Source of the DNA: Flavobacterium frigoris
GTDB taxonomy: Bacteria > Bacteroidota > Bacteroidia > Flavobacteriales > Flavobacteriaceae
NCBI RefSeq assembly: GCF_900111075.1
Contig: NZ_FOFZ01000003.1
Coordinates: 248,001 to 312,000, forward strand
Direction: 5' to 3'
DNA length: 64,000 nucleotides
Shown: positions 46,065 to 54,130 of the stretch, piece after piece
Layout: each line of letters begins with the position of its first letter
How positions within the stretch are numbered: position 1 is the stretch's first letter
The notes under the pieces: generated by a model
Seen by the model: only the letters and a program-made list of their open reading frames with translations
Told to the model about the DNA's origin: nothing
Databases searched by the model: none
Position numbers and translations under genes: made by a program

Positions 46065-46124
46065 AAATTCCAAATCCCAACGGAGATTAATCAATTTCCT
46101 AAAGTAGGGATTTGGAATTTTTTA
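46065..46124 (+). terminator. Terminator after the peroxiredoxin gene
   Basis: Perfect 14-bp stem AAATTCCAAATCCC / GGGATTTGGAATTT (46065-46078, 46107-46120), long loop, T run. A TTGGAATTT element recurs near 46189-46215. Confidence 0.75.
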
Positions 46125-46230
46125 AAATGAAATTTCCCTTTAAAAAATCAATACAGTTTTTAACAATTTAAAGTTTCTAACGTAAGATTGGAATTTGGAA
46201 TTTAAAAATTGGAATTTAAAAAGAAACGAT

Positions 46231-46539
46231 ATGTTAATAGATTTAAACGAAGATACATTACAGGATTTAATATCAAAAAACGAGAAAGTAGTCGTTCAAT
46301 TTTCGGCATCTTGGTGTGGAAATTGTCGAATAATGAAACCAAAATTTAAAAAACTGGCTTCAGAAAACGATGCAATTACTTTTGTTCTTATTGATGCTGA
46401 AAACTCTCCTGAATCAAGAAAATTAGCCAACGTAAGCAACCTGCCTACTTTTGCTACTTTTGTAAACGGAGTATTGGTAAACGAAACACAAACCAACAAA
46501 CAAGAAGTCCTAATCAATTTAGTACAGGAAATAGTATAA
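46231..46539 (+). CDS. Thioredoxin-family protein
   Basis: A thioredoxin of 102 aa from ATG 46231 (MLIDLNEDTLQDLIS), with the active site SASWCGNCRIMKP near 30-33 (Cys-Gly-Asn-Cys) and the cis-Pro in NLPTFATFV. The longer frame from 46195 starts with a repeat-derived MEFKNWNLK and is rejected. The CGNC site differs from classical CGPC. It is next to a peroxiredoxin, so it may reduce that enzyme. Confidence 0.86.
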   Translation: MLIDLNEDTLQDLISKNEKVVVQFSASWCGNCRIMKPKFKKLASENDAITFVLIDAENSPESRKLANVSNLPTFATFVNGVLVNETQTNKQEVLINLVQEIV

Positions 46540-46579
46540 TTAATTTAGCCTTTTCATTCCTAAATCAAAATTAAAAAAT

Positions 46580-46837
46580 ATGAAATTACCTGTAATAAAG
46601 CATTTGACTCAGTTTATAGAAGAAAATGATCAAGACTACATCATCGAAACTATCGACGTTCTAGAAGCGATGACTGAGATTCCTTCTTTGAAAGATGAAG
46701 AATTAGATGTTATCGGCGAATTAATTTCTAACATGTATGGCGCATTAGAAGTGCATAAAATGGTGAAAAATGGAACTGACAAAAAAGAGGCCTTAAACAC
46801 TTTTATGAAACGAGTTTTAGGTTCTATCGATAAATAG
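46580..46837 (+). CDS. Small uncharacterised protein of a redox cluster
   Basis: An 85-aa acidic, mostly helical protein (MKLPVIKHLTQFIEENDQDYI; LKDEELDVIGELISNMYGALEVHKM). I do not recognise a function; small proteins of this kind are commonly next to thioredoxin/peroxiredoxin genes in Flavobacteriia (from memory). It is 40 bp after the thioredoxin gene and followed by a terminator, so it closes the peroxiredoxin-thioredoxin group. Confidence 0.7.
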   Translation: MKLPVIKHLTQFIEENDQDYIIETIDVLEAMTEIPSLKDEELDVIGELISNMYGALEVHKMVKNGTDKKEALNTFMKRVLGSIDK

Positions 46838-46864
46838 AAGTCCTTCAAAGGGTTCAATCATACG

Positions 46865-46900
46865 AAAAACGCACTCAGAAATGGATGCGTTTTTTTCTTT
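46865..46900 (+). terminator. Terminator of the peroxiredoxin-thioredoxin group
   Basis: Stem AAAACGCA / TGCGTTTT (46866-46873, 46886-46893) with T run. Confidence 0.85.
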
Positions 46901-46994
46901 TACGGTCTATTTATCAAAAAGACACTTGATTACAACCGTTTGTGCGATGTTCTAAAATCTTAATTCTTAAAACCTAATTCTTAAATAATTTTCA

Positions 46995-47002
46995 TACTTT
47001 TG
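46995..47002 (+). promoter_or_regulatory. -7 element of the tpx-to-ribBA operon
   Basis: TACTTTTG matches TAnnTTTG 23 bp before ATG 47026; no TTG at the usual distance. Confidence 0.45.
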
Positions 47003-47025
47003 AACCACAACGAAAAACAAAAAAC

Positions 47026-47523
47026 ATGGCATCAATTACATTAGGAGGAAATCCAATACATACTTCAGGAGAATTACCAAAAGTGGGGACGCAACTAGCT
47101 GACTTTAAACTAATACAAAATGATCTTTCTGTAGCTTCACTAAGCGATTTCGCAGGAAAAAGATTGGTACTAAATATATTCCCTAGTATCGATACTGGGA
47201 CTTGCGCCACTTCAGTAAGAAAATTCAACGCGAGTGCAGGGAAATTAGAAAACACTGCAGTATTATGTGTTTCTAGAGATTTACCTTTTGCTCAAAAACG
47301 TTTCTGTGGTGCTGAAGGACTTGAAAATGTAATTAACTTATCTGATTTTAATTCAGGAGATTTTGGTAAAAAAAATGGTCTCGAAATCCTTGACGGTCCA
47401 TTGGCTGGCTTGCACTCAAGAGCGCTTATTGTGGTTGACACAGACGGCACTATTATCCATACAGAACAAGTTCCAGAAATTGCTAACGAACCTAATTACG
47501 AGGCTGCTTTAGCTGTACTATAA
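47026..47523 (+). CDS. tpx: Thiol peroxidase
   Basis: A 165-aa atypical 2-Cys peroxiredoxin (Tpx). The peroxidatic Cys lies in NIFPSIDTGTCATSVRKFN near 62, and the resolving Cys in SRDLPFAQKRFCGAEG near 96. Its substrates are alkyl hydroperoxides. It is the head of a tight operon (tpx, dgkA, ftsK, lolA, lptF/G, ribBA) with gaps of 4 to 22 bp, so these envelope and riboflavin genes are cotranscribed with it. Confidence 0.94.
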   Translation: MASITLGGNPIHTSGELPKVGTQLADFKLIQNDLSVASLSDFAGKRLVLNIFPSIDTGTCATSVRKFNASAGKLENTAVLCVSRDLPFAQKRFCGAEGLENVINLSDFNSGDFGKKNGLEILDGPLAGLHSRALIVVDTDGTIIHTEQVPEIANEPNYEAALAVL

Positions 47524-47533
47524 TATTACTTTA

Positions 47534-47908
47534 ATGGAATTTCAAAAAGACAATACCTTTGTTACAGGAAGACTGAAAAGTGTCGGTTATGCTGTAAAAG
47601 GCGCTATAAAGTTAATCACGACAGAACATAGTATAATGGTTCAGTTTTTCTTAGGGATTTTAGTTACCCTTGCTGGATTCTATTTTCACATTACTGCAAC
47701 GGAATGGCTTTTCCAAACCTTGGCAATCGGCTTTGTGATGAGTATCGAAGGTCTGAATACGGCTGTAGAAAAAATCGCTGATTTTATTCATCCTAATTAT
47801 CATGAAAGAATTGGTTTCATAAAAGACATTGCCGCTGGAGCTGTATTTTTTGCAGCTTTAACAGCAATAATTATCGGTTTAATCATATACGTGCCTCTAA
47901 TTTTTTAA
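47534..47908 (+). CDS. dgkA: Diacylglycerol kinase
   Basis: A 124-aa small integral membrane kinase recycling diacylglycerol to phosphatidate. The conserved SIEGLNTAVEKIADF motif (Glu of the active site) lies near 75-89, with three hydrophobic segments (MVQFFLGILVTLAGFYF, WLFQTLAIGFVM, AVFFAALTAIIIGLIIYV). It is 10 bp after tpx. Confidence 0.92.
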   Translation: MEFQKDNTFVTGRLKSVGYAVKGAIKLITTEHSIMVQFFLGILVTLAGFYFHITATEWLFQTLAIGFVMSIEGLNTAVEKIADFIHPNYHERIGFIKDIAAGAVFFAALTAIIIGLIIYVPLIF

Positions 47909-47930
47909 GCATTTGAACATACAATCAAGG

Positions 47931-50369
47931 ATGGCGAAAACAACAAAAAAAGAACCTTTAGACAAAAAAAACAACTCAAAAGCTACAGAAAGAACACCGT
48001 GGGTATTGACAAAACAACACAAAATCGTGCTAGGAAGTCTTTTTATCCTATTTTCTGTTGCTTTACTAGTTGCTTTTATATCGTTTTACATTCATGGACA
48101 AGAAGATCAAAGTGCCGTATCTGAAATGACAGACCGCTCAGAGACAGTTCAAAATTGGTTAGGTAAATTTGGCGCTTTTTTGGCAGATTTAATTGTTTAT
48201 AAAGGTTTTGGGCTTGCCTCCTTTCTATTTGTTCGATTATTTTTCTTAACCGGAATCTTTTTCATTCTTGGCATTTCATCTAAGAAACTGAAAGGAATCT
48301 GGTTCTGGGATTTATTTGCTATTATTATTTTATCAATTTTATTTGGATTTTTTGCTACTTCACTACCGGAATTAGGCGGAACTGTTGGCTATGAGTTGAA
48401 TTTATTCCTGCAGGATTATATTGGAAAAACTGGAACCCTTTTAACCTTGATTTTTGGCCTAATCCTTTATGTTATATTTAAACTTAAGCTTTCTCCAGAA
48501 AGAATTCAATCCTTTTTCGAAAATACAAAAAAAGAAATCAAGTCGGATTTAGGTTCGAATACATCTGTCAATACAGGAAGTTCTTATAACTTGGAAGAGT
48601 TTGCTATCACGGAAGAAAAAGAATTTGAGGAAACAACACAAGCTTCAAAACCTTCACAGTTTGAAATCAACAAAGAAGCTTTAAAACCCACAATCAGTCA
48701 TTCTTCAGAAATTAATCTCGACCCTGTTGCTAAACCTAAAGCTGTGGAAGAAACTCTGACCGATAAAAACGCTGTTGATGATTCATTCGTCATTGAAACT
48801 GCTCCCGAAGAAGATCTTATTGAAGAGAATCTAGCGTCAAGGCTAGTTTCAGATTTTGGTTTATTCGATCCTACTTTGGATTTATCCAACTATAAATACC
48901 CAACAATTGATCTTTTAAAAGAGTATTCAACTGGCGGAATTACAATCAACCAGCAAGAATTAGAAGAAAATAAAAACAGAATTGTAGATACGCTGCGCAA
49001 CTATAAAATAGAAATTGCACAGATTAAAGCAACTGTTGGGCCTTCTGTCACTTTATATGAAATCGTTCCTGAAGCAGGAATTCGTATTTCAAAAATTAAA
49101 AATCTTGAAGATGATATTGCCTTATCACTTTCGGCATTAGGAATTCGTATCATTGCACCCATTCCTGGAAAAGGAACAATAGGTATCGAAGTTCCTAACA
49201 AAAATCCAACCATGGTTTCCATGAAAAGTGTAATTGGTTCGGCTAAGTTTCAGGAAGCTGAAATGGAGTTGCCTATTGCATTAGGTAAAACAATTTCTAA
49301 CGAAACCTTCGTAGTCGATTTAGCAAAAATGCCTCACTTATTGATGGCAGGTGCTACAGGACAAGGAAAGTCTGTAGGTTTAAATGCTGTTCTTACTTCG
49401 TTACTTTACAAAAAACACCCTGCCGAAGTTAAATTTGTCTTGGTCGATCCTAAAAAAGTAGAGCTGACTCTTTTTAATAAAATTGAAAGACATTATTTAG
49501 CCAAGCTTCCGGATAGTGAAGATGCCATTCTTACAGACAATGCTAAAGTGGTCAATACCTTGAACTCTCTTTGCGTGGAAATGGATAATCGTTATTCGTT
49601 GTTGAAAGATGCGATGGTACGAAACATTAAAGAATACAATGATAAATTTAAGGCTAGAAAACTAAATCCTGAAAATGGACATCGCTTTTTACCCTACATT
49701 ATATTAGTAGTGGATGAGTTTGCCGATTTAATAATGACCGCAGGAAAAGAAGTCGAAGTTCCCATTGCCCGTTTGGCTCAATTGGCTAGAGCGATAGGAA
49801 TACACTTAATTATTGCAACTCAAAGACCATCGGTAAATGTAATTACAGGTTTAATCAAAGCCAACTTTCCTGCTAGAATCGCTTTTAGAGTAACATCAAA
49901 AATTGATTCAAGAACTATTTTGGATACTTCTGGAGCTGATCAATTGATTGGACGTGGTGATATGCTTTATACGAATGGCAATGATATTGTACGTATACAA
50001 TGTGCTTTTATAGACACGCCCGAAGTAGAAAAAATAACCGATTTCATTGGTTCCCAAAAAGCATATGCAACAGCTTATTTACTTCCAGAGTTCGTAGGAG
50101 AAGATAGTGGCATCAATCTTGATGTAGATATTTCTGAAAGAGATACTTTGTTTAGAGAAGCTGCCGAAATTATTGTTAACGCACAACAAGGCTCAGCATC
50201 ATTGTTACAAAGAAAACTAAAACTGGGCTACAACAGAGCCGGCCGACTAATCGATCAATTAGAAGCTGCTGGAATTGTAGGACCATTTGAAGGAAGTAAA
50301 GCACGTGGTGTAAACATCCTAGACATGAGTTCTCTTGATCAATTTTTTAACAATGAACAAAATAATTAA
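47931..50369 (+). CDS. ftsK: DNA translocase FtsK
   Basis: Links cell division with chromosome segregation by pumping DNA at the septum and activating XerCD recombination. The N terminus has four membrane helices (about 25-170), a Glu/Thr/Ser-rich linker, and the RecA-like motor with Walker A GATGQGKS and Walker B ILVVDEFADL. The C-terminal gamma winged-helix (LLQRKLKLGYNRAGRLIDQLE) binds KOPS-type sites. Start ATG 47931 is used instead of the TTG at 47913. At 812 aa it is a short-linker FtsK. Confidence 0.95.
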   Translation: MAKTTKKEPLDKKNNSKATERTPWVLTKQHKIVLGSLFILFSVALLVAFISFYIHGQEDQSAVSEMTDRSETVQNWLGKFGAFLADLIVYKGFGLASFLFVRLFFLTGIFFILGISSKKLKGIWFWDLFAIIILSILFGFFATSLPELGGTVGYELNLFLQDYIGKTGTLLTLIFGLILYVIFKLKLSPERIQSFFENTKKEIKSDLGSNTSVNTGSSYNLEEFAITEEKEFEETTQASKPSQFEINKEALKPTISHSSEINLDPVAKPKAVEETLTDKNAVDDSFVIETAPEEDLIEENLASRLVSDFGLFDPTLDLSNYKYPTIDLLKEYSTGGITINQQELEENKNRIVDTLRNYKIEIAQIKATVGPSVTLYEIVPEAGIRISKIKNLEDDIALSLSALGIRIIAPIPGKGTIGIEVPNKNPTMVSMKSVIGSAKFQEAEMELPIALGKTISNETFVVDLAKMPHLLMAGATGQGKSVGLNAVLTSLLYKKHPAEVKFVLVDPKKVELTLFNKIERHYLAKLPDSEDAILTDNAKVVNTLNSLCVEMDNRYSLLKDAMVRNIKEYNDKFKARKLNPENGHRFLPYIILVVDEFADLIMTAGKEVEVPIARLAQLARAIGIHLIIATQRPSVNVITGLIKANFPARIAFRVTSKIDSRTILDTSGADQLIGRGDMLYTNGNDIVRIQCAFIDTPEVEKITDFIGSQKAYATAYLLPEFVGEDSGINLDVDISERDTLFREAAEIIVNAQQGSASLLQRKLKLGYNRAGRLIDQLEAAGIVGPFEGSKARGVNILDMSSLDQFFNNEQNN

Positions 50370-50373
50370 TACC

Positions 50374-51015
50374 ATGAAAAAATTTATTCTAATTACATTT
50401 ATTCTCCTTTTTAGCTTTTCAACACAAGCACAAGACAAAAAAGCAAAAGCGCTTTTAGATCAAGTTACTGCGAGAGTGAGAAGTTATGACAACATTGTAA
50501 TTGATTTTAAATATTCTTTAAATAATTCAAAAGAAAACATCAATCAAGATAGTAAGGGAAATGTAACGATGAAAAACAATCAATACGTTTTGAATTTCAT
50601 GGGAATCACTAAAATATTCGATGGTAGAAAAACCTACACTATTGTACCGGAAGATGAAGAAATCACTATTTCGAGCTTTAATGAAAAAGACGATAGTGCC
50701 ATTACACCTTCAAAAATGTTAACTTTTTTCAATAGTGGTTATAAATACTCGATGGATATACTACAAGATGTAAGAGGTCGAAAAATTCAATACATCAAAC
50801 TAATTCCTACTAATGCAAGAGATCAGAGAAAAGAAATACTATTAGGTATTGATGTACAAACAAAACACATCTATAATTTGATAGAAATGGGTAAAAAAGG
50901 AACAAAAACCACATTAACCGTTAATTCTTTTAAAACCAATCAGCCTTTGTCAAAAAATCAATTTATCTTTGCCGAAAGTAAATATCCAAATTACTACATC
51001 AATAAATTAGATTAA
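50374..51015 (+). CDS. lolA: Outer-membrane lipoprotein carrier LolA-like
   Basis: Periplasmic chaperone carrying lipoproteins from the inner to the outer membrane. Start ATG 50374 gives MKKFILITFILLFSFSTQAQ, a signal peptide, 4 bp after ftsK. The mature part (LDQVTARVRSYDNIVIDFKY, DGRKTYTIVPEDEEI) has the LolA-type antiparallel barrel pattern. The upstream ATGs at 50335 and 50353 overlap ftsK and would add a non-signal stretch. Confidence 0.85.
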   Translation: MKKFILITFILLFSFSTQAQDKKAKALLDQVTARVRSYDNIVIDFKYSLNNSKENINQDSKGNVTMKNNQYVLNFMGITKIFDGRKTYTIVPEDEEITISSFNEKDDSAITPSKMLTFFNSGYKYSMDILQDVRGRKIQYIKLIPTNARDQRKEILLGIDVQTKHIYNLIEMGKKGTKTTLTVNSFKTNQPLSKNQFIFAESKYPNYYINKLD

Positions 51016-51023
51016 TTCTCTAG

Positions 51024-52463
51024 GTGAAAATTCTTGACAAATACTTATTAAAAACATTCCTGATTACATTTACTACGGTATTTGTAATCTTGTTTTTTAT
51101 ATTCATTCTTCAAACTGTTTGGCTGTTTATCGCTGAACTAGCGGGTAAAGATTTGGATATCACATTAATTGTTAAGTTTTTGATGTTCTCGATGCCTCGA
51201 ATAATTCCGTTAGTATTGCCCCTTTCCATATTACTGGCTTCGATAATGACCTTTGGAAATCTTGCAGAGAACTATGAGTTTGCAGCTATGAAATCAGCAG
51301 GTATATCATTGCAAAGAGCGATGAGAAGTTTGACCGCTTTTATTCTTTTACTAAGTATTGTCGCCTTCTTTTTTGCCAATAATGTAATTCCGTATGCCGA
51401 ATACAAATTTATCAATTTCAGAAAAAACATTGCACAAGTAAAACCAGCCATGGCGATAGCCGAAGGACAGTTTAGCAATGTGGGCGATTACAATATCAAA
51501 GTCAATAAAAAATCTGGAGATAACGGAAATATTCTGACTGGCATTACCATTCATAAGAAATCCAGTATAGGAGACGGAAGCAAAACGGTAATCAAAGCAA
51601 AAGACGGAAAATTAGTCAGCAGTGAGAAATCCAGTATCTTACAATTAGTCCTCAATGAAGGGAATTACTATGAAGATATCGTTCCTAAAAAATATGAAGA
51701 CAGGTCAAAATTACCTTTCGCAAAAAGTGCATTTAAAAAATACACGCTTAATATTGATTTATCACAATTAAACAAAGTAGATGTTGATGATAATAATATC
51801 GCTAACACTAACACAATGCTAACTGTAAATGAGTTAAATTACACTTTGGATTCTCTCCATAAAAATTTGAAAACCGAAATCGTATCTTATTCGGAAAACA
51901 TTAATTTGAGAACTGGAATCACAAATACGATTGTTGTTCCATCTACAACAATAGAAAAAAAGAAAGCACTTCCAGCAGACATTTTATCAGTCTATACAAA
52001 TAAACAAAAATTAGCCGTTTTAAAAATGGCGAACAGCAACACCGTAAGCACCGGGTACTCTATTGATGCCACTAAAGTTAATTTAGAAAACAAGCAGAAA
52101 AACATAAACAATCATCAACTAGCATTTTTCGATAAATTCGTAATCGCTTATGCGTGCTTTATGATGTTTTTTATTGGAGCACCACTGGGCGCCATCATTA
52201 GAAAAGGCGGCCTTGGATTACCTATAATATTTGCTGTTTTAATTTTCATTTCTTATCACTTTATAAATACATTCGGGAAAAAAATTGCGCAAGAAAACGG
52301 CCTATCTCCTTTTATGGGATCTTGGATGTCATCCTTTATATTGTCTCCATTAGCTATATTACTGACCTATCGAGCCACAAATGATATAGGACTAATAAAC
52401 ATGGACGTTATTCTAAGTCCGTTCCAAAAACTATTTCAAAAATTATTTCCATCTAAAAAATAA
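51024..52463 (+). CDS. LptF/LptG-family LPS export permease
   Basis: An inner-membrane permease of the LPS-transport ABC exporter LptBFG. It starts with a GTG codon (MKILDKYLLKTFLITF), has the family RIIPLVLPLSILLASIMTFG helix, a periplasmic jellyroll domain (about 110-360) and three C-terminal helices (MMFFIGAPLGAIIRKGGLGLP). At 479 aa it has an insert compared with E. coli LptF. LptF and LptG cannot be told apart safely. It is 8 bp after lolA, in an envelope-transport operon. Confidence 0.88.
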   Translation: MKILDKYLLKTFLITFTTVFVILFFIFILQTVWLFIAELAGKDLDITLIVKFLMFSMPRIIPLVLPLSILLASIMTFGNLAENYEFAAMKSAGISLQRAMRSLTAFILLLSIVAFFFANNVIPYAEYKFINFRKNIAQVKPAMAIAEGQFSNVGDYNIKVNKKSGDNGNILTGITIHKKSSIGDGSKTVIKAKDGKLVSSEKSSILQLVLNEGNYYEDIVPKKYEDRSKLPFAKSAFKKYTLNIDLSQLNKVDVDDNNIANTNTMLTVNELNYTLDSLHKNLKTEIVSYSENINLRTGITNTIVVPSTTIEKKKALPADILSVYTNKQKLAVLKMANSNTVSTGYSIDATKVNLENKQKNINNHQLAFFDKFVIAYACFMMFFIGAPLGAIIRKGGLGLPIIFAVLIFISYHFINTFGKKIAQENGLSPFMGSWMSSFILSPLAILLTYRATNDIGLINMDVILSPFQKLFQKLFPSKK

Positions 52464-52472
52464 ATACCGATC

Positions 52473-53606
52473 ATGGTTACAAATAAAATACCCCTTAACA
52501 CAATCGAGGAAGCAATCGAAGACATTCGACAAGGAAAAATAATCATAGTAGTTGATGATGAAGATCGCGAAAACGAAGGCGATTTTTTGGCTGCAGCCGA
52601 AAAAGTAACTCCAGAAATGATCAACTTCATGGCTACACATGGTCGCGGATTGATTTGCGCCCCATTAACTGAAAGCAGATGTAAAGAACTAGGGTTACAC
52701 GTAATGGTTTCTAACAATACCGATCCTATGGAAACTGCTTTTACGGTTTCTGTAGATTTAAGAGGTGGCGGTGTAACAACTGGAATATCGGCTGCTGACA
52801 GAGCTAGAACAATTTTGTCGCTAGTAGATTCAGCTACAAAACCACATGATTTAGGGAGACCTGGACATATTTTCCCATTAATTGCAAAGCAAGGTGGCGT
52901 TTTACGAAGAACAGGCCATACTGAGGCAGCAATTGATTTCGCGCGATTGGCAGGTTTCAAATCGGCAGGTGTGATCGTAGAAATAATGAATGAAGATGGA
53001 TCTATGGCGCGTTTACCACAATTAGTGAAAGTGGCTAAAAAATTCAATTTAAAGCTCGTTTCTATCGAAGCTCTAGTAGCCTACAGAATGCAACACGATA
53101 GCCTAATTGTTAAAAAAGATGATTTTGATATCCAAACCCGTTTTGGAACTTTTCGTCTAAGAGCTTACCAGCAGACTACAAATAAACAAATACATATTGC
53201 TTTAACCAAGGGTACTTGGAATTTCGGAGAGCCTGTTTTGACAAGAATACACTCCTCTCAAGTGAACAATGATTTATTAGGTACCTTGACTAACAATGCA
53301 GACCAACAACTGGATGATATGTTTAAAGTAATTAATGAGCAAGGAAAAGGTGCTGTGATATTTATAAACCAAGATATGCAATCTGTAAATCTACTGAACC
53401 GTATCGCAGAATTGAAAACATTACAGGCAGAAGGTGAGATCAAAGCACCAAAAATTAAAATTGACAGCAAAGATTTTGGTATTGGTGCACAAATTTTGCA
53501 CGACATCGATATTTCCAAAATTCGCTTGGTATCTAATACCGAACAAGAAAAACGTGTTGGAATGATTGGATACGGTCTAGAAATAACAGAATACGTACCT
53601 TATTAA
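52473..53606 (+). CDS. ribB: 3,4-dihydroxy-2-butanone-4-phosphate synthase with a degenerate GTP cyclohydrolase II domain
   Basis: RibB makes the four-carbon unit of riboflavin from ribulose-5-phosphate. The N-terminal domain (1-205) has VVDDEDRENEGDF, THGRGLICAPL and GHTEAAIDFARLAG. The C-terminal half resembles RibA in length and position (RIHSSQVNNDLLGTL), but the three zinc-binding cysteines and the CDC pair of GTP cyclohydrolase II are absent, as is the QEGRGIGL loop. It is thus better called RibBX than active RibBA. It ends the operon begun by tpx. Confidence 0.85.
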   Translation: MVTNKIPLNTIEEAIEDIRQGKIIIVVDDEDRENEGDFLAAAEKVTPEMINFMATHGRGLICAPLTESRCKELGLHVMVSNNTDPMETAFTVSVDLRGGGVTTGISAADRARTILSLVDSATKPHDLGRPGHIFPLIAKQGGVLRRTGHTEAAIDFARLAGFKSAGVIVEIMNEDGSMARLPQLVKVAKKFNLKLVSIEALVAYRMQHDSLIVKKDDFDIQTRFGTFRLRAYQQTTNKQIHIALTKGTWNFGEPVLTRIHSSQVNNDLLGTLTNNADQQLDDMFKVINEQGKGAVIFINQDMQSVNLLNRIAELKTLQAEGEIKAPKIKIDSKDFGIGAQILHDIDISKIRLVSNTEQEKRVGMIGYGLEITEYVPY

Positions 53607-53710
53607 AGACGTTATTGTTTTTATAAAAAATATTTCCAGAGCTAAAACAAAGGAAATGAAACAATTAAAAAATAGTTTAAAAAACTGCTTAAATTTTTAT
53701 CCAAATTGTT

Positions 53711-53740
53711 TTTGTAAACCGAAAAAGGTGCTTATATTTG
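53711..53740 (+). promoter_or_regulatory. Promoter of tRNA-Ser
   Basis: TTTG (53711-53714), 18 nt, TATATTTG (53733-53740). Transcription would start about 25-30 bp before the mature tRNA. Confidence 0.7.
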
Positions 53741-53772
53741 CACTCGCAATCAGGTAATGGTTGTCGCTCACT

Positions 53773-53860
53773 GGAGAAATGGCAGAGCGGTCGAATGCGG
53801 CAGTCTTGAAAACTGTTGACTGTAACAGGTCCGGGGGTTCGAATCCCTCTTTCTCCGCCA
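53773..53860 (+). tRNA. tRNA-Ser(UGA)
   Basis: Acceptor GGAGAAA pairs with TTTCTCC; the anticodon loop CTTGAAA carries TGA (reads UCA and related Ser codons). A long variable arm (ACTGTTGACTGTAACAGGT region) marks a class II tRNA. The T loop GGTTCGAATCC and an encoded CCA are present. The accessory region starts after it, as expected if the 3' end serves as an att site. Confidence 0.95.
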
Positions 53861-53880
53861 GTAGAAAAACAAATGGTATC

Positions 53881-53917
53881 AAAACCCCGTAAATCTTATG
53901 ATTTACGGGGTTTTTGC
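53881..53917 (+). terminator. Terminator of tRNA-Ser
   Basis: Stem AACCCCGTAAATC / GATTTACGGGGTT (53883-53895, 53900-53912), loop TTAT, T run. Confidence 0.92.
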
Positions 53918-53970
53918 TTTTACTACATATTCAAATTATTCATCTAATCTCATCCTTAACGAGATAAAAT

Positions 53971-54005
53971 CGAGACCCTGGAATTTTTCAAAAATTAGGG
54001 TCTCG
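53971..54005. repeat. Near-perfect palindrome upstream of the integrase gene
   Basis: CGAGACCCT (53971-53979) pairs with AGGGTCTCG (53997-54005), and inside it AATTTTT (53982-53988) pairs with AAAAATT (53990-53996), with a two-base GG bulge. It has no T tail, so it may be a recombinase, excisionase or regulator site. It sits 126 bp before the integrase start. Confidence 0.7.
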
Positions 54006-54130
54006 CTAAATCTTCTTAAGTAATTCAAACAACCTGTTCAATGGCTAATATAACACTAGTCCACTATTTAAACATCTTGTTTGATATTCTTTAGAAATCT
54101 AAATTGAATATTAATTAAAAGGTTACCACT

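Noticed and set aside
46185..46222. Three TTGGAATTT repeats before the thioredoxin gene as a CRISPR-like array
   Set aside because: Units are too short and spacing is irregular; they seem to derive from the peroxiredoxin terminator stem.
53697..53882. A 61-aa minus-strand ORF across tRNA-Ser
   Set aside because: It reads the antisense of the tRNA and its flanks (its protein looks like the common AEKEGFEPP tRNA-antisense artefact).
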